A stretch of 13,759 bases of DNA, taken from NCBI GenBank assembly GCA_947259815.1, contig CAMYNO010000183.1, positions 1-13,759 on the forward strand. Reading direction: 5' to 3'. The notes below the pieces were generated by a model that saw nothing but the letters and a program-made list of their open reading frames with translations, was not told the origin of the DNA and did no database searches. The DNA comes from an uncultured Parvularculaceae bacterium (GTDB taxonomy: Bacteria > Pseudomonadota > Alphaproteobacteria > Caulobacterales > Parvularculaceae). The position numbers were made by a program, and so were the translations under genes. Below are positions 7,283 through 13,759 of this stretch, piece after piece; positions within the stretch are counted from its first letter, which is position 1; each line of letters starts with the position of its first letter.

Positions 7283-8884
7283 CTAGTGGGCCGGAACCGC
7301 GCCTTGCGCCGGCGCAAACGAGAGCGCGACTTCCACCACGCCATCGGGCGCCGCGTTGCGCGTCGTGAACTGCACCACATTGCCGCCGGCGATGGCCGGC
7401 TCTTCCGGCTTGAAGGTCCAGCGCGCGAGCAACTCGCCGCGCGGACCCAGCGCCTCCGCCTGAAGAAGCGGCGCATTAAGCGCATCCGCCCCGCTGTTTC
7501 GAAGATCGCCGGAAATTTCAATCATGGCGCCGCCGGTGGACATCGCCAGACGGTGGCGCACATTTTCAATCTTGAGCCCGAAGGGATCGGTTTCAATGCC
7601 AACCACCGCATAGGCGTCTGCGGCCGACGGCGCGGCTTTCACGATCTCGTCGCGATAGGCGACGACGGCGTAGGCGGCGCCCGCCACCGCGGCGACCCAG
7701 GCCGACCAGCCAAAAGCGCGCCATGGCGTCATGCGGTTCTTGTCGCGCGACTCCGCCCGGCGCCGGGCCTTGCGGATTGCGCGTTCCAGCTCACGCGGCG
7801 TCACATGCAGCGAGCGGAAGAATTCATCATCAAGCGATTGCGGCTCAAACCGGCGGACATCCTCAAGCCGCGCGAGCGCCGTCGCACGACGGCGTTCCTC
7901 ACGCAAGCGGCGGCCAAAGCGCGGACCGGTCCCTTCGTCGACAGCTTCCCAGTCCGCATCGACGATGGTCGCATCGCCGGGAATAATATCGTCCTCATAA
8001 TCGCGGACGTCATAGTCGTCGGCGTCTTGGTAGCGCATTTCGTAATCGCGATCGCCGCGCGGCTCTGCCTCGCGTTGCGTGTCACGATAGTCACGGTCGC
8101 GCCGGATATCCTCATCGGACTCAAAACGCGGGGCCTCGCGATCGCGCCGCTGTTCGGTACGGCGTTCTTCGGCGCGGCCGTCTGCACGATTGTCGGCGCG
8201 GTCACGGGTCGCACGGTGAGGCGTTTCGGCCTCATCTTTGCTCCTGGAAAAATGCTTGGCGAAAAACGGCCGCGGATCATCGCCGGGTTCGTCACGCGTT
8301 TCATCGTCCGTATCTTCAACGAAGAATTGCTTGCCCTTGCGCCAGCCCTTCGGCGGCGTTTCATCTTCACGGTCGCGCATCGCGCGCTTTACGTCATGCT
8401 CATAGTCATCCGGACGGGATTTCGACGCCGGAGAATCAAACAGAACATCGTCATCGCCCTCGGTGAAATCGGCGGCGATCTCATCACGGTCGAGCGGATT
8501 GGCCCGATCACGGTCATCGCGACGCGGCGCCGGCTCGTCATCGGCATGGGAAATCGTAACTTCCGCTTCGCGAGGATCGCGATTGTCGTCGGAAAATTGA
8601 AAATTCGGCGCTGCCGGGCGTTCTGCACGCAGATCGTCGCCGGGCTCGTCACGGGCGTCGCGTCGATCCGCATCGCGTTCAGCCATGCGGCCCTCGTCGC
8701 GATAGCTCGGGCGGTCTTCACGATAGGAAGGCGTCTCTCGGGTTGGCAGGGCGTCAATCGGCTCCGGCGCGGGCACAAACCAGCTTTCTCCACAGGCCGT
8801 GCACCGCACGGAGCGCCCATGGGGCTGAAACCGTTCATCTTCCAGGTCATAGCGCGTCGCGCATTCGGGACAGGTGATAATCAT
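7283..8884 (-). CDS. MJ0042-type zinc-ribbon membrane protein with long charged linker
   Basis: From the ATG at 8884 the protein has 533 residues. The N-terminus MIITCPECATRYDLED is the MJ0042-type zinc ribbon, with Cys5, Cys8, Cys28 and Cys31 (RCTACGESW). Then comes an extremely Asp/Arg/Glu-rich, probably disordered linker (about 38-345), a short helical segment (EFFRSLHVTPRELERAIRKA), one membrane helix (about 391-410, FGWSAWVAAVAGAAYAVVAY) and a C-terminal beta-rich domain (about 430-520) containing EISGDLRNSG and ending in a charge-balanced strand series, as in DUF3426-like proteins. So the ribbon should be cytoplasmic and the C-terminus periplasmic. The upstream ATG at 8938 is rejected because the ribbon normally starts at MII and would leave only 20 bp before ftsE. 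The role is unknown; the divergent ftsE is a family-typical neighbour. Confidence 0.87.
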   Translation of the reverse strand: MIITCPECATRYDLEDERFQPHGRSVRCTACGESWFVPAPEPIDALPTRETPSYREDRPSYRDEGRMAERDADRRDARDEPGDDLRAERPAAPNFQFSDDNRDPREAEVTISHADDEPAPRRDDRDRANPLDRDEIAADFTEGDDDVLFDSPASKSRPDDYEHDVKRAMRDREDETPPKGWRKGKQFFVEDTDDETRDEPGDDPRPFFAKHFSRSKDEAETPHRATRDRADNRADGRAEERRTEQRRDREAPRFESDEDIRRDRDYRDTQREAEPRGDRDYEMRYQDADDYDVRDYEDDIIPGDATIVDADWEAVDEGTGPRFGRRLREERRRATALARLEDVRRFEPQSLDDEFFRSLHVTPRELERAIRKARRRAESRDKNRMTPWRAFGWSAWVAAVAGAAYAVVAYRDEIVKAAPSAADAYAVVGIETDPFGLKIENVRHRLAMSTGGAMIEISGDLRNSGADALNAPLLQAEALGPRGELLARWTFKPEEPAIAGGNVVQFTTRNAAPDGVVEVALSFAPAQGAVPAH

Positions 8885-8958
8885 GGATTTAAAATTTCCT
8901 GTTTCGAAAGGAGGGATCGACCCTCGACCTTGCGGCAAAAAACGATAAACCTGCGCCC
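8885..8958. promoter_or_regulatory. Divergent start region between the zinc-ribbon gene and ftsE
   Basis: The 74 bp must contain at least part of both promoters. Visible features are an AT-rich patch next to the zinc-ribbon start, a strong Shine-Dalgarno-like AAAGGAGGG (8907-8915), a short inverted repeat GAGGG/CCCTC (8911-8925) and a tandem TCGACC pair (8918-8930). The ribosome-binding-like sequence is 44 bases before the ftsE ATG and is therefore not its binding site; ftsE itself has no clear one. I cannot define -35/-10 boxes. Confidence 0.3.
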
Positions 8959-9654
8959 ATGACGAAGAAGCAGCAGATCATCCGATTTGAAAACGCCGGC
9001 CTCGCCTATGCGGAATCGGCGGAAACTCTGAGCGACATCAACCTCACCCTTGGCGAGGGCGAATTCCGGTTTTTGACCGGCCCGTCGGGCGCCGGGAAAA
9101 CGTCGCTGTTGAAAATGATTTACCTGGCGATGCGGCCGACGCGCGGCACGCTTCACCTTTTCGGCGAAGACACAATTGACGCCCCACGCGAAGCCTTGCC
9201 GATGCTGCGCAGGCGCATTGGCGTCGTCTTCCAGGAATTTCGTCTGCTCGATCATCTCACCGCTTTCGACAATGTCGCGTTGCCCATGAAAGTTGCGGGC
9301 GTTAACCTAAATTCTTATCGGGAAGACGTAAGCGAACTCTTAAATTGGGTCGGATTGGGCGACCGGATGGACGCAAAACCGCCAACATTGTCAGGGGGCG
9401 AACAACAACGCGTCGCCCTTGCGCGCGCGCTTGTTTCCAAGCCTGACCTGATCCTGGCGGACGAACCGACAGGCAATGTCGATCCGGCCATGAGTGAACG
9501 AATTATGAAATTATTCGTTGAACTGAATAAATTGGGGGCTGCGGTGATTGTCGCGACCCATGATCTGCATCTCGTGCAAACGCTTGGTAAACCAGTCTTA
9601 AAAATATCTGAAGGACGCGTCAGCCGGTCGCCGGCGGCTGGAGGCGGCGCATGA
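8959..9654 (+). CDS. ftsE: Cell division ATP-binding protein FtsE
   Basis: FtsE is the ATPase of the FtsEX complex, which acts at the division septum and transmits ATP hydrolysis to periplasmic peptidoglycan hydrolases. The 231-residue ABC protein has Walker A GPSGAGKT (41-48), the Q-loop Gln92 in VVFQEFRLL, signature [15 protein letters not shown] (144-158), Walker B LILADEP (164-170) followed by TGNVD, and the H-loop His201 in [26 protein letters not shown] is strongly FtsE-like. Its last codons overlap ftsX (ATGA), the classic coupled arrangement. The start is ATG at 8959; no earlier in-frame start is open. The short C-terminal tail ([10 protein letters not shown]) is low complexity. Confidence 0.95.
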   Translation: MTKKQQIIRFENAGLAYAESAETLSDINLTLGEGEFRFLTGPSGAGKTSLLKMIYLAMRPTRGTLHLFGEDTIDAPREALPMLRRRIGVVFQEFRLLDHLTAFDNVALPMKVAGVNLNSYREDVSELLNWVGLGDRMDAKPPTLSGGEQQRVALARALVSKPDLILADEPTGNVDPAMSERIMKLFVELNKLGAAVIVATHDLHLVQTLGKPVLKISEGRVSRSPAAGGGA

Positions 9655-10568
9655 GCGACACCGCCCCGAAATCAAATTTTATGACGCGCTGGCGCCGGGA
9701 ACCATTGCTGCCGGAAGCCGGCGCCGGCGGCGCGCCCTTAACCGCTGTCATCGCAGTCATGTCGTTTCTCGCCGTCCTTGCCATGGCGGCGGTGCTGATC
9801 ATCCATCAATCGGCCGGACGCTGGACGGCGGAGCTGCAATCGGAAATTACGGTTCAGATAAAAGGCGCCGATCAGGCGGAAATCGCCGCCAGCGCGTCGG
9901 CCGCCATGCGCGTCCTCAACGACACGCCGGGGGTTGAGGAGGCGATTTTAAAGAGTGATGACGAAACCGCGGCGCTGCTTGAGCCATGGCTTGGCAAGGG
10001 GAATGTTCGAGCTTTCCTCAATATTCCGGCGCTGATCGATGTGAAAGTGACGCCGGCGCTGCGCACGGATCTCGATAGCTTGCGTCAGCGCCTTACCGCC
10101 GTGGCGCCGGGCGCCGCCCTTGACGATCACGCAGCCTGGCACAATCGGCTCGCTATGGCGGCGCAGTCCGGTCAGGCCCTCGCGGTCCTTGTCTTCCTGC
10201 TGGTCATGGGCGCGGCCTGCGCCGTTTCCACCTTCGCAGCGCGCGCCGGTCTCGCCGCAAATCACGAGATCGTTTCGGTCCTGCACTTAGTTGGCGCCAC
10301 CGACAAATTCATCGCCTCAGAGGTCCAGCGCCGGTTTTTCATCCTCGGCTTCAGAGGCGCAATCGCGGGGCTCGCCGCCGCCTTTGCCGCGCTTGCTGGC
10401 GCTGCCTATCTGCTTGAACGCGGCGTCGGCGCCGACAGCTTTCTGCCGCAATTCACCCTTGGCGGCTGGCACGCCCTGTGGCTTTTGACCGTGCCGCTGG
10501 CGACCTGTCTCGTGACAGCTTTTACGGCGCGCCTTACTGTATTGAATACGCTACACCGCCAATATTAG
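9651..10568 (+). CDS. ftsX: Cell division protein FtsX
   Basis: FtsX is the membrane partner of FtsE. The 305 residues show the family topology: cytoplasmic N-terminus, membrane segment 1 (about 30-52), a periplasmic domain (53-175), then three helices (about 176-198, 229-255, 271-295). The cytoplasmic loop between helices 2 and 3 contains [17 protein letters not shown] (206-222), the coupling region conserved in FtsX, where a nucleotide-binding partner docks. The periplasmic domain is the part that recruits hydrolase activators in other bacteria; no such gene is adjacent here. The ATG overlaps the ftsE stop by 4 bp. The stop is followed at once by a repeat element that may also serve as its transcript end. 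Confidence 0.93.
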   Translation: MSDTAPKSNFMTRWRREPLLPEAGAGGAPLTAVIAVMSFLAVLAMAAVLIIHQSAGRWTAELQSEITVQIKGADQAEIAASASAAMRVLNDTPGVEEAILKSDDETAALLEPWLGKGNVRAFLNIPALIDVKVTPALRTDLDSLRQRLTAVAPGAALDDHAAWHNRLAMAAQSGQALAVLVFLLVMGAACAVSTFAARAGLAANHEIVSVLHLVGATDKFIASEVQRRFFILGFRGAIAGLAAAFAALAGAAYLLERGVGADSFLPQFTLGGWHALWLLTVPLATCLVTAFTARLTVLNTLHRQY

Positions 10569-10569
10569 A

Positions 10570-10613
10570 GCATCGCGCAAAAAGTGTGCAACGGTTTTTG
10601 CCTTTCGCGATGC
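10570..10613. repeat. Alphaproteobacterial-type intergenic palindromic repeat, first element
   Basis: GCATCGCG (10570-10577) and CGCGATGC (10606-10613) are perfect 8-bp inverted arms. Inside them CAAAAA and TTTTTG pair around GTGTGCAACGG, with CCTTT unpaired. The core AAAAAGTGTGCAACGGTTTTT closely resembles, from memory, the GAAAAGTGTGAAGCGGTTTTC core of dispersed intergenic repeats in rhizobia and relatives. It starts 2 bases after the ftsX stop and could also end that transcript. Copy number cannot be judged from one window. Confidence 0.6.
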
Positions 10614-10625
10614 GACCACTAAAGA

Positions 10626-10670
10626 CTATAGCATAATGCGATAAATCTGATTTATTGCATTATGCTATAG
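10626..10670. repeat. 45-nt near-perfect palindrome (21-bp stem, CTG loop)
   Basis: The outer arms CTATAGCATAATGC (10626-10639) and GCATTATGCTATAG (10657-10670) are exact inverted copies. One G/T position (10640/10656, a G-U pair in RNA) and the inner ATAAAT/ATTTAT then complete a 21-bp stem closed by CTG. The element is strongly AT-rich in a GC-rich background and lies 12 bp after the previous repeat, so the two may be halves of one composite mobile or dispersed repeat. There is no U-run after either arm, so it is not a standard terminator. Confidence 0.75.
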
Positions 10671-10751
10671 ACGACCCGGCGAAAAGCGCGCCGCTGGACC
10701 CGGATTATTGCGCCAGATAAGCTGCAAGGGTCGCAGTTCTGCGTCGATCAC

Positions 10752-10755
10752 GGAG
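10752..10755 (+). promoter_or_regulatory. Ribosome binding site deciding the TTG start of the YdcF-like gene
   Basis: GGAG lies 7 bases before the TTG at 10763. No in-frame ATG or GTG is present near the expected N-terminus, so this site fixes the start. Confidence 0.65.
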
Positions 10756-10762
10756 TAACTCT

Positions 10763-11347
10763 TTGCGAAGATTGGTTTTCGGCATTGTCTTCGTTTGCCT
10801 CGCCTGGCTGGTCGGCCTTGTTGCGTTTGTCACAGCCCTGCCGCAGCCAACGACAAACGCACCCGCGCGCAGCGACGCTGTTGTCGTCTACACCGGCGGC
10901 GGCGGCGCACGGATCACCGCCGGCATGTCGCTCCTCGCCGACGGCGCGGCCGGGCGTCTCCTGATTTCCGGCGTCCATCCCGACATTACACGAGAAAACG
11001 TCGCCGATTTCTGGACCGGCGCGCCGGAACTTTTCGAGTGCTGTGTCGATCTTGGCTGGCAAGCGCAGTCGACGACAGGCAACGCCGATGAAGCCGCGCA
11101 ATGGACGATGCAAAATGACGCGACGCGGATCGTCCTTGTCACCTCTGATTTTCACATGCCTCGCGCGCTTGCTGAATCCCGTGCGGCGATGCCGGCTACC
11201 AGCATTACGCCCCATGTTGTTTCGTCAGGCTACCTCAATGGCGCGGGCCGGCCGACTTCGCTTTCCGCGTGGCGGCGCCTTGGCGGAGAGTTCAACAAGT
11301 TTCTTCTCGCCAAGGCGAAAACCTACCTCGCATCCGCACGGAAATAA
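10763..11347 (+). CDS. YdcF-like (DUF218) membrane-anchored protein
   Basis: This 194-residue protein has one N-terminal membrane segment (about 4-25) and then a DUF218 domain. Family marks are VVVYTGGGGARITAG (40-54), GRLLISGV (64-71), the NADEAAQW segment (107-114) and VLVTSDFHMPRA (124-135), matching the usual G-G..R, SG, E-A and TS-x-x-H-x-x-R-A pattern. Relatives include E. coli YdcF, which binds S-adenosylmethionine, and SanA/ElyC, which act in envelope integrity. The reaction of this member is not known. The start is TTG, supported by GGAG 7 bases upstream. The acyltransferase gene follows after 6 bp, so they form one unit; the 194-bp gap upstream, holding two repeats, suggests a promoter separate from ftsEX. 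Confidence 0.85.
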   Translation: MRRLVFGIVFVCLAWLVGLVAFVTALPQPTTNAPARSDAVVVYTGGGGARITAGMSLLADGAAGRLLISGVHPDITRENVADFWTGAPELFECCVDLGWQAQSTTGNADEAAQWTMQNDATRIVLVTSDFHMPRALAESRAAMPATSITPHVVSSGYLNGAGRPTSLSAWRRLGGEFNKFLLAKAKTYLASARK

Positions 11348-11353
11348 CGAACA

Positions 11354-12097
11354 ATGAACCGTATACGGTCAATCGTCTTCACGATCGTAATCGCGCTCGT
11401 CGCCGTGTTATTTACAATCGTCTTTCTGCCGGCTGCATTTGCCGGCGAAAAAACTACAAAGCGCATCATCAGATGGTGGACGCATTTCGCCCTTGGCGCG
11501 ATGCGGGTAATCGCGGGCGTGACATTCCGCATTGAAGGGCGGGAGAATATCCCCGCCGGCGGAGCGCTCATCGTCTCCAACCATCAGTCCTTGTGGGAGA
11601 CGATCGCGATTAACGCCCTCTTCTCCCACCCGATCGTCATTCTCAAAAAGGAATTGCTGAAAATCCCGGTATATGGCTGGTGGGCGGTGCGCGCCGGCAA
11701 TATCGCCATTGACCGCAATGGCGGGGCGAAAGAATTGCGGCGCTTGCGTCAGGAAACAGCGGCGCGCATCGCGAATGGCGCGCAGGTCGTCGTCTTTCCC
11801 GAAGGCACACGGGTCAAGCCTGGCGAGACGACGCCCTATCAGCCGGGTGTCGCCGGTATATATCTGGCGGCAAACGCGCCCTGCGTCCCCGTCGCCCATG
11901 ATAGCGGCCGCTTCTGGGCCAAACTCGCCGGCGCGCTCAATCCCGGCGTTATTACCATGCGGATTTTAAAGCCAATTCCGCCCGGCCTTGATCGCCGCGA
12001 GTTTCAGCGCACAATCGAGGCTCGCATTAACGCGGCGCGTCCCGACCTCGAAGAGGCCGCGCAAACCGATAAAATGGAATATTCCGATGTCGGATAA
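11354..12097 (+). CDS. PlsC-like lysophospholipid (1-acylglycerol-3-phosphate) acyltransferase
   Basis: The 247-residue protein has an N-terminal membrane helix (about 7-28) and the PlsC acyltransferase motifs in order: NHQSLWE at 76-82 (the HX4D-type box with Glu82 in place of Asp), GNIAIDRNGG at 115-124, and FPEGTRVKPGE at 148-158, followed by a proline-rich block with PCVPVAHD near 179. Such enzymes add a second acyl chain to lysophosphatidic acid at the inner membrane, giving phosphatidic acid for phospholipid synthesis. Whether this is the housekeeping PlsC or a paralogue with another acceptor cannot be told. HX4E instead of HX4D is, as I recall, not rare in alphaproteobacterial members. 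It is 6 bp after the YdcF-like gene and overlaps the next by 11 bp. Confidence 0.9.
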   Translation: MNRIRSIVFTIVIALVAVLFTIVFLPAAFAGEKTTKRIIRWWTHFALGAMRVIAGVTFRIEGRENIPAGGALIVSNHQSLWETIAINALFSHPIVILKKELLKIPVYGWWAVRAGNIAIDRNGGAKELRRLRQETAARIANGAQVVVFPEGTRVKPGETTPYQPGVAGIYLAANAPCVPVAHDSGRFWAKLAGALNPGVITMRILKPIPPGLDRREFQRTIEARINAARPDLEEAAQTDKMEYSDVG

Positions 12098-13067
12098 AAG
12101 CCGCATGGCGCGGAAATGGCTCTATGCCGTCTGGGGCGCCGGCGCGATTATTTTCGCGGGATATTACGCCTTGTGGCGCTATGCGGCGGGTGAAATGGAG
12201 ACCGCTGTTACAGAATGGATGACAGAGCAGCGCGAGAACGGTCTTCAGGTTGAACACGGCGCCATACGGCGCGACGGCTTTCCCTTTTTTTTGCGGGTTC
12301 ACATTGATGCGCCGCATATTGCATCCGAAGATGTCGGCGCATGGCGCGCCGAACGCCTGACCCTTGATGCGCTCCCCTATGATCTAAACCGGCTGATCTT
12401 TTCGCCAAGCGGCGAGCAAACAGTCGTGACTGAACAAAGCGGGCTGTGGCGGTTCGAGGCGGAGGACTTACGCGCCTCTATCGCCAATGACGAGTCGCGC
12501 GGCTGGGTTTTCGCCGTGACCATGAAAGACGCCTCATCGAACGGGCCGTTGGGACAAGTCGCGAAAATCGACAGTCTGATATTCGACATCGCCCCGGACG
12601 AAGAAACACCGACAACACTGACGCTCGCCCTCGCCGGCGCCGGCTACGCCTTTCGCGACGCTGACCGCTCGATTGACGTGGATAAGGTCAACGTCGCGCT
12701 TTCATTGACGCAGACGCATATGCTTTCGGGCGCAGACGCCGTCGATAACTGGCGCCATGCGGGCGGCGCACTGACCATTCACGGGATGAACGCGGCAATC
12801 GACCAGTCGGCATTATCTGTATTCGGAACGATTGGCCTGGATAATGAAAACCTGCCCGCTGGCGAGCTTACCGCATCCCTTGAAAAACCCGCAGGTCTCG
12901 CGGGCGCCCTCGCGGCCAGCGGCGCCCTGAGCGCGGAGGAGGCTGACGCCGCGACAGCGGGCCTTGCTTTCGCCGCCATGTCGCAGGGCGGACGGATAGA
13001 AGCGCCGATCATTCTCCATGCCGGCGCCGCCACCATCGCCGGTGTAAAAATCGCCGACCTCAAATAG
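12087..13067 (+). CDS. DUF2125 domain-containing membrane-anchored protein
   Basis: From the ATG at 12087 the protein has 326 residues: a short basic N-terminus, one membrane helix (about 12-30, YAVWGAGAIIFAGYYALWR), and a large domain outside the membrane. The segment GLQVEHGAIRRDGFPFFLRV (52-71) and the long beta-rich body fit DUF2125, an alphaproteobacterial family of unknown function that resembles lipid-contacting AsmA-like folds. The frame is open further upstream to 11988, but that part overlaps the acyltransferase gene by 110 bp and encodes no recognisable segment, so the ATG giving an 11-bp overlap is preferred; an ATG at 12105 is also possible. Position after ydcF-like and plsC-like genes suggests an envelope role (inference). 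Confidence 0.85.
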   Translation: MSDKSRMARKWLYAVWGAGAIIFAGYYALWRYAAGEMETAVTEWMTEQRENGLQVEHGAIRRDGFPFFLRVHIDAPHIASEDVGAWRAERLTLDALPYDLNRLIFSPSGEQTVVTEQSGLWRFEAEDLRASIANDESRGWVFAVTMKDASSNGPLGQVAKIDSLIFDIAPDEETPTTLTLALAGAGYAFRDADRSIDVDKVNVALSLTQTHMLSGADAVDNWRHAGGALTIHGMNAAIDQSALSVFGTIGLDNENLPAGELTASLEKPAGLAGALAASGALSAEEADAATAGLAFAAMSQGGRIEAPIILHAGAATIAGVKIADLK

Positions 13068-13094
13068 ATTTAGCGCCGCCGAAAACTGACAGCG

Positions 13095-13112
13095 CATCAA
13101 TGCGGATTGATG
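13095..13112. terminator. Candidate bidirectional terminator hairpin between convergent genes
   Basis: CATCAAT (13095-13101), a GCGG loop, and ATTGATG (13106-13112) form a compact 7-bp hairpin followed by TAATTT on the plus strand. It sits in the 70-bp gap between the convergent DUF2125 and MarR-type genes. The stem is AT-rich and the U-run is broken, so efficiency is doubtful. Confidence 0.45.
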
Positions 13113-13137
13113 TAATTTACAACACGAGTAACGCCGT

Positions 13138-13590
13138 TTAGCCGTAAAGCGCGTTTAGCGGCTGGGGCTCGTCATTGTGCACGCCGACAATGCGCGCAAA
13201 TTCATCGACATAGATTGCGCCTTCGGTCGTCTTTTGCACAAGAACAATTCGCTTGTCGCGCAGATCGCGTACGCGTTTTACGAAACCGAGAATCGACAGC
13301 GCATCGAGCGCCCGCGAGATCGCCGGTTTGGGCACATTCAGATCACGCGCCAGCGCGCGAACCGTGTGCGGTCCGGGGTTCAGATACACGGTCAGTAAAA
13401 TCGCCCATTGGCGCATGGAAAGGTCGGGGCCGTCAGCGCGCACCGCCTCGGACATGACCTCCCGCCAACTGCTTAAAATATCGATCGAAGCCATCAGATC
13501 CGACGCACTCGCCTCATACGCGTTTCGATCTGATGGTTTGCAACTGTTCGCCCGAAAAGGGCAAGGCCCGGTATTGGCCCCGGCCTGCAA
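13138..13590 (-). CDS. MarR-family winged-helix transcriptional regulator
   Basis: A dimeric DNA-binding regulator of 150 residues if read from the TTG at 13590. The N-terminal helix is SIDILSSWREVMSEAVR (35-51), the helix-turn-helix is about 75-98 (HTVRALARDLNVPKPAISRALDAL) and the wing is RVRDLRDKRIVLVQKT (106-121), matching the D-x-R-D-x-R pattern of MarR wings. The TTG has GGAAG 4 bases before it, which is a weak context. The ATG at 13494 would give 118 residues and begin right at the first helix, but conserved-looking DL-x-ASIDIL residues just upstream favour the longer form. No ligand-site residues can be identified. It follows an aminopeptidase gene by 48 bp, so it may be co-transcribed with it. 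Its targets are unknown. Confidence 0.83.
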   Translation of the reverse strand: MQAGANTGPCPFRANSCKPSDRNAYEASASDLMASIDILSSWREVMSEAVRADGPDLSMRQWAILLTVYLNPGPHTVRALARDLNVPKPAISRALDALSILGFVKRVRDLRDKRIVLVQKTTEGAIYVDEFARIVGVHNDEPQPLNALYG

Positions 13591-13638
13591 AAATCTTCCG
13601 GCCGGTCAGCGGCCTCCATAACGGTCTTTAAGCACCGC

Positions 13639-13759
13639 CTAGAGCGCGCGAATCGCCTGCGCCGCCGCGCCGACGGGCCGGCCCGGCGCGGCTTTTGGAC
13701 GCCAGGCGTAAAGGTCGAAATGGAGGAAAGGCGCTGCGCCGGCAAAGCGCTTCAAAAAG
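13639..13759 (-). CDS. Leucyl aminopeptidase family protein, C-terminal end (runs off the right edge)
   Basis: The minus strand from the right edge encodes 39 residues and a TAG stop at 13641-13639. It reads FLKRFAGAAPFLHFDLYAWR and then PKAAPGRPVGAAAQAIRAL. The pattern [AP]-P-x-x-H-x-D-x-[YF]-A-W and PGRPxGAxAQxIRAL is the C-terminal end of M17 leucyl aminopeptidases of the PepA/PepB-like group, which remove N-terminal residues from peptides with two metal ions; those metal-binding residues lie outside the window. The gene must begin beyond the right edge. It is followed by the MarR-type gene on the same strand after 48 bp. Family identity rests on a short but distinctive segment. Confidence 0.82.
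   Translation of the reverse strand, partial: FLKRFAGAAPFLHFDLYAWRPKAAPGRPVGAAAQAIRAL

Noticed and set aside
8885..8938. Longer N-terminus for the zinc-ribbon protein (ATG at 8938)
   Set aside because: The extra 18 residues precede the normal MII start of the ribbon, have no ribosome binding site I can see, and would leave only 20 bp before the divergent ftsE.
7253..8962. A 569-codon plus-strand open frame opposite the zinc-ribbon gene
   Set aside because: The minus strand has a recognisable zinc ribbon, a membrane helix and proper start. The plus-strand frame has no family motif, and is Arg/Ile/Val-rich in the way expected from reading Asp/Arg-rich codons backwards. It overlaps hpt–zinc-ribbon spacing and has no plausible start signal.
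10570..10613. A simple intrinsic terminator for ftsX
   Set aside because: The T-run lies inside the structure rather than after it, and the core resembles a dispersed repeat; I list it as a repeat, though it may still end transcripts.
11988..12086. N-terminal extension of the DUF2125 protein into the acyltransferase gene
   Set aside because: It would overlap the upstream gene by 110 bp, is Arg/Ser/Pro-rich with no family match, and the ATG at 12087 gives a normal coupled overlap and places the membrane helix near the N-terminus.
13494..13745. 83-codon minus-strand frame overlapping the aminopeptidase end and the MarR start
   Set aside because: It is shifted against both real frames. The aminopeptidase C-terminal motif and the MarR fold are in other frames, so this is a shadow and not a frameshifted gene.

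Overview
The window looks like core chromosome of a GC-rich alphaproteobacterium. The evidence is the gene content and order: argH–(small lipoprotein)–lysA, a TIGR02302/DUF4175 protein (a family described only from alphaproteobacteria), hpt, an MJ0042-type zinc-ribbon protein divergent from ftsEX, then YdcF, a PlsC-like acyltransferase and DUF2125. I cannot place it to genus. A Parvularculales/Caulobacterales-like lineage is my guess and is not proven by the sequence. I see no phage, transposase, CRISPR array, tRNA or rRNA.

Layout, left to right. The minus strand begins with a lipoprotein cut by the left edge (1-168), preceded by a TlpA-like thioredoxin (269-877). Divergent from tlpA by 36 bp is a tightly coupled plus-strand operon, argH–lptM–lysA (914-3737), whose genes overlap by 4 bp and 1 bp. 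The middle gene encodes a 36-residue lipoprotein that is easily missed. A small membrane protein of DUF5658 type (minus, TTG start) overlaps the end of lysA tail-to-tail. Next come the large TIGR02302 membrane protein (4235-6664, plus) and, convergent to it, hpt (6685-7197, minus). Upstream of hpt on the same strand is a zinc-ribbon membrane protein with an unusually long Asp/Arg-rich linker (7283-8884).

ftsE and ftsX (8959-10568, plus) run divergently from the zinc-ribbon gene and overlap by 4 bp. They are followed by a 194-bp gap containing two adjacent palindromic elements. One of these is a nearly perfect 45-nt hairpin. Then comes an envelope cluster, ydcF-like–plsC-like–DUF2125 (10763-13067), with 6-bp and -11-bp junctions. 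A small hairpin separates it from a convergent MarR-type regulator (13138-13590). The right edge holds the last 39 residues of a leucyl aminopeptidase family protein.

Functionally the window combines amino-acid biosynthesis (ArgH, LysA; LysA also draws on the diaminopimelate pool used for peptidoglycan), purine salvage (Hpt), envelope redox and assembly (TlpA, LptM), division (FtsEX) and phospholipid synthesis (PlsC-like). Four family-level unknowns are interspersed: TIGR02302, DUF5658-like, the zinc-ribbon protein and DUF2125. I found no convincing new multi-gene system. The most interesting items are the 45-nt palindrome with its neighbouring repeat, the hidden LptM gene, the expanded charged linker in the zinc-ribbon protein and the uncharacterised TIGR02302 protein.
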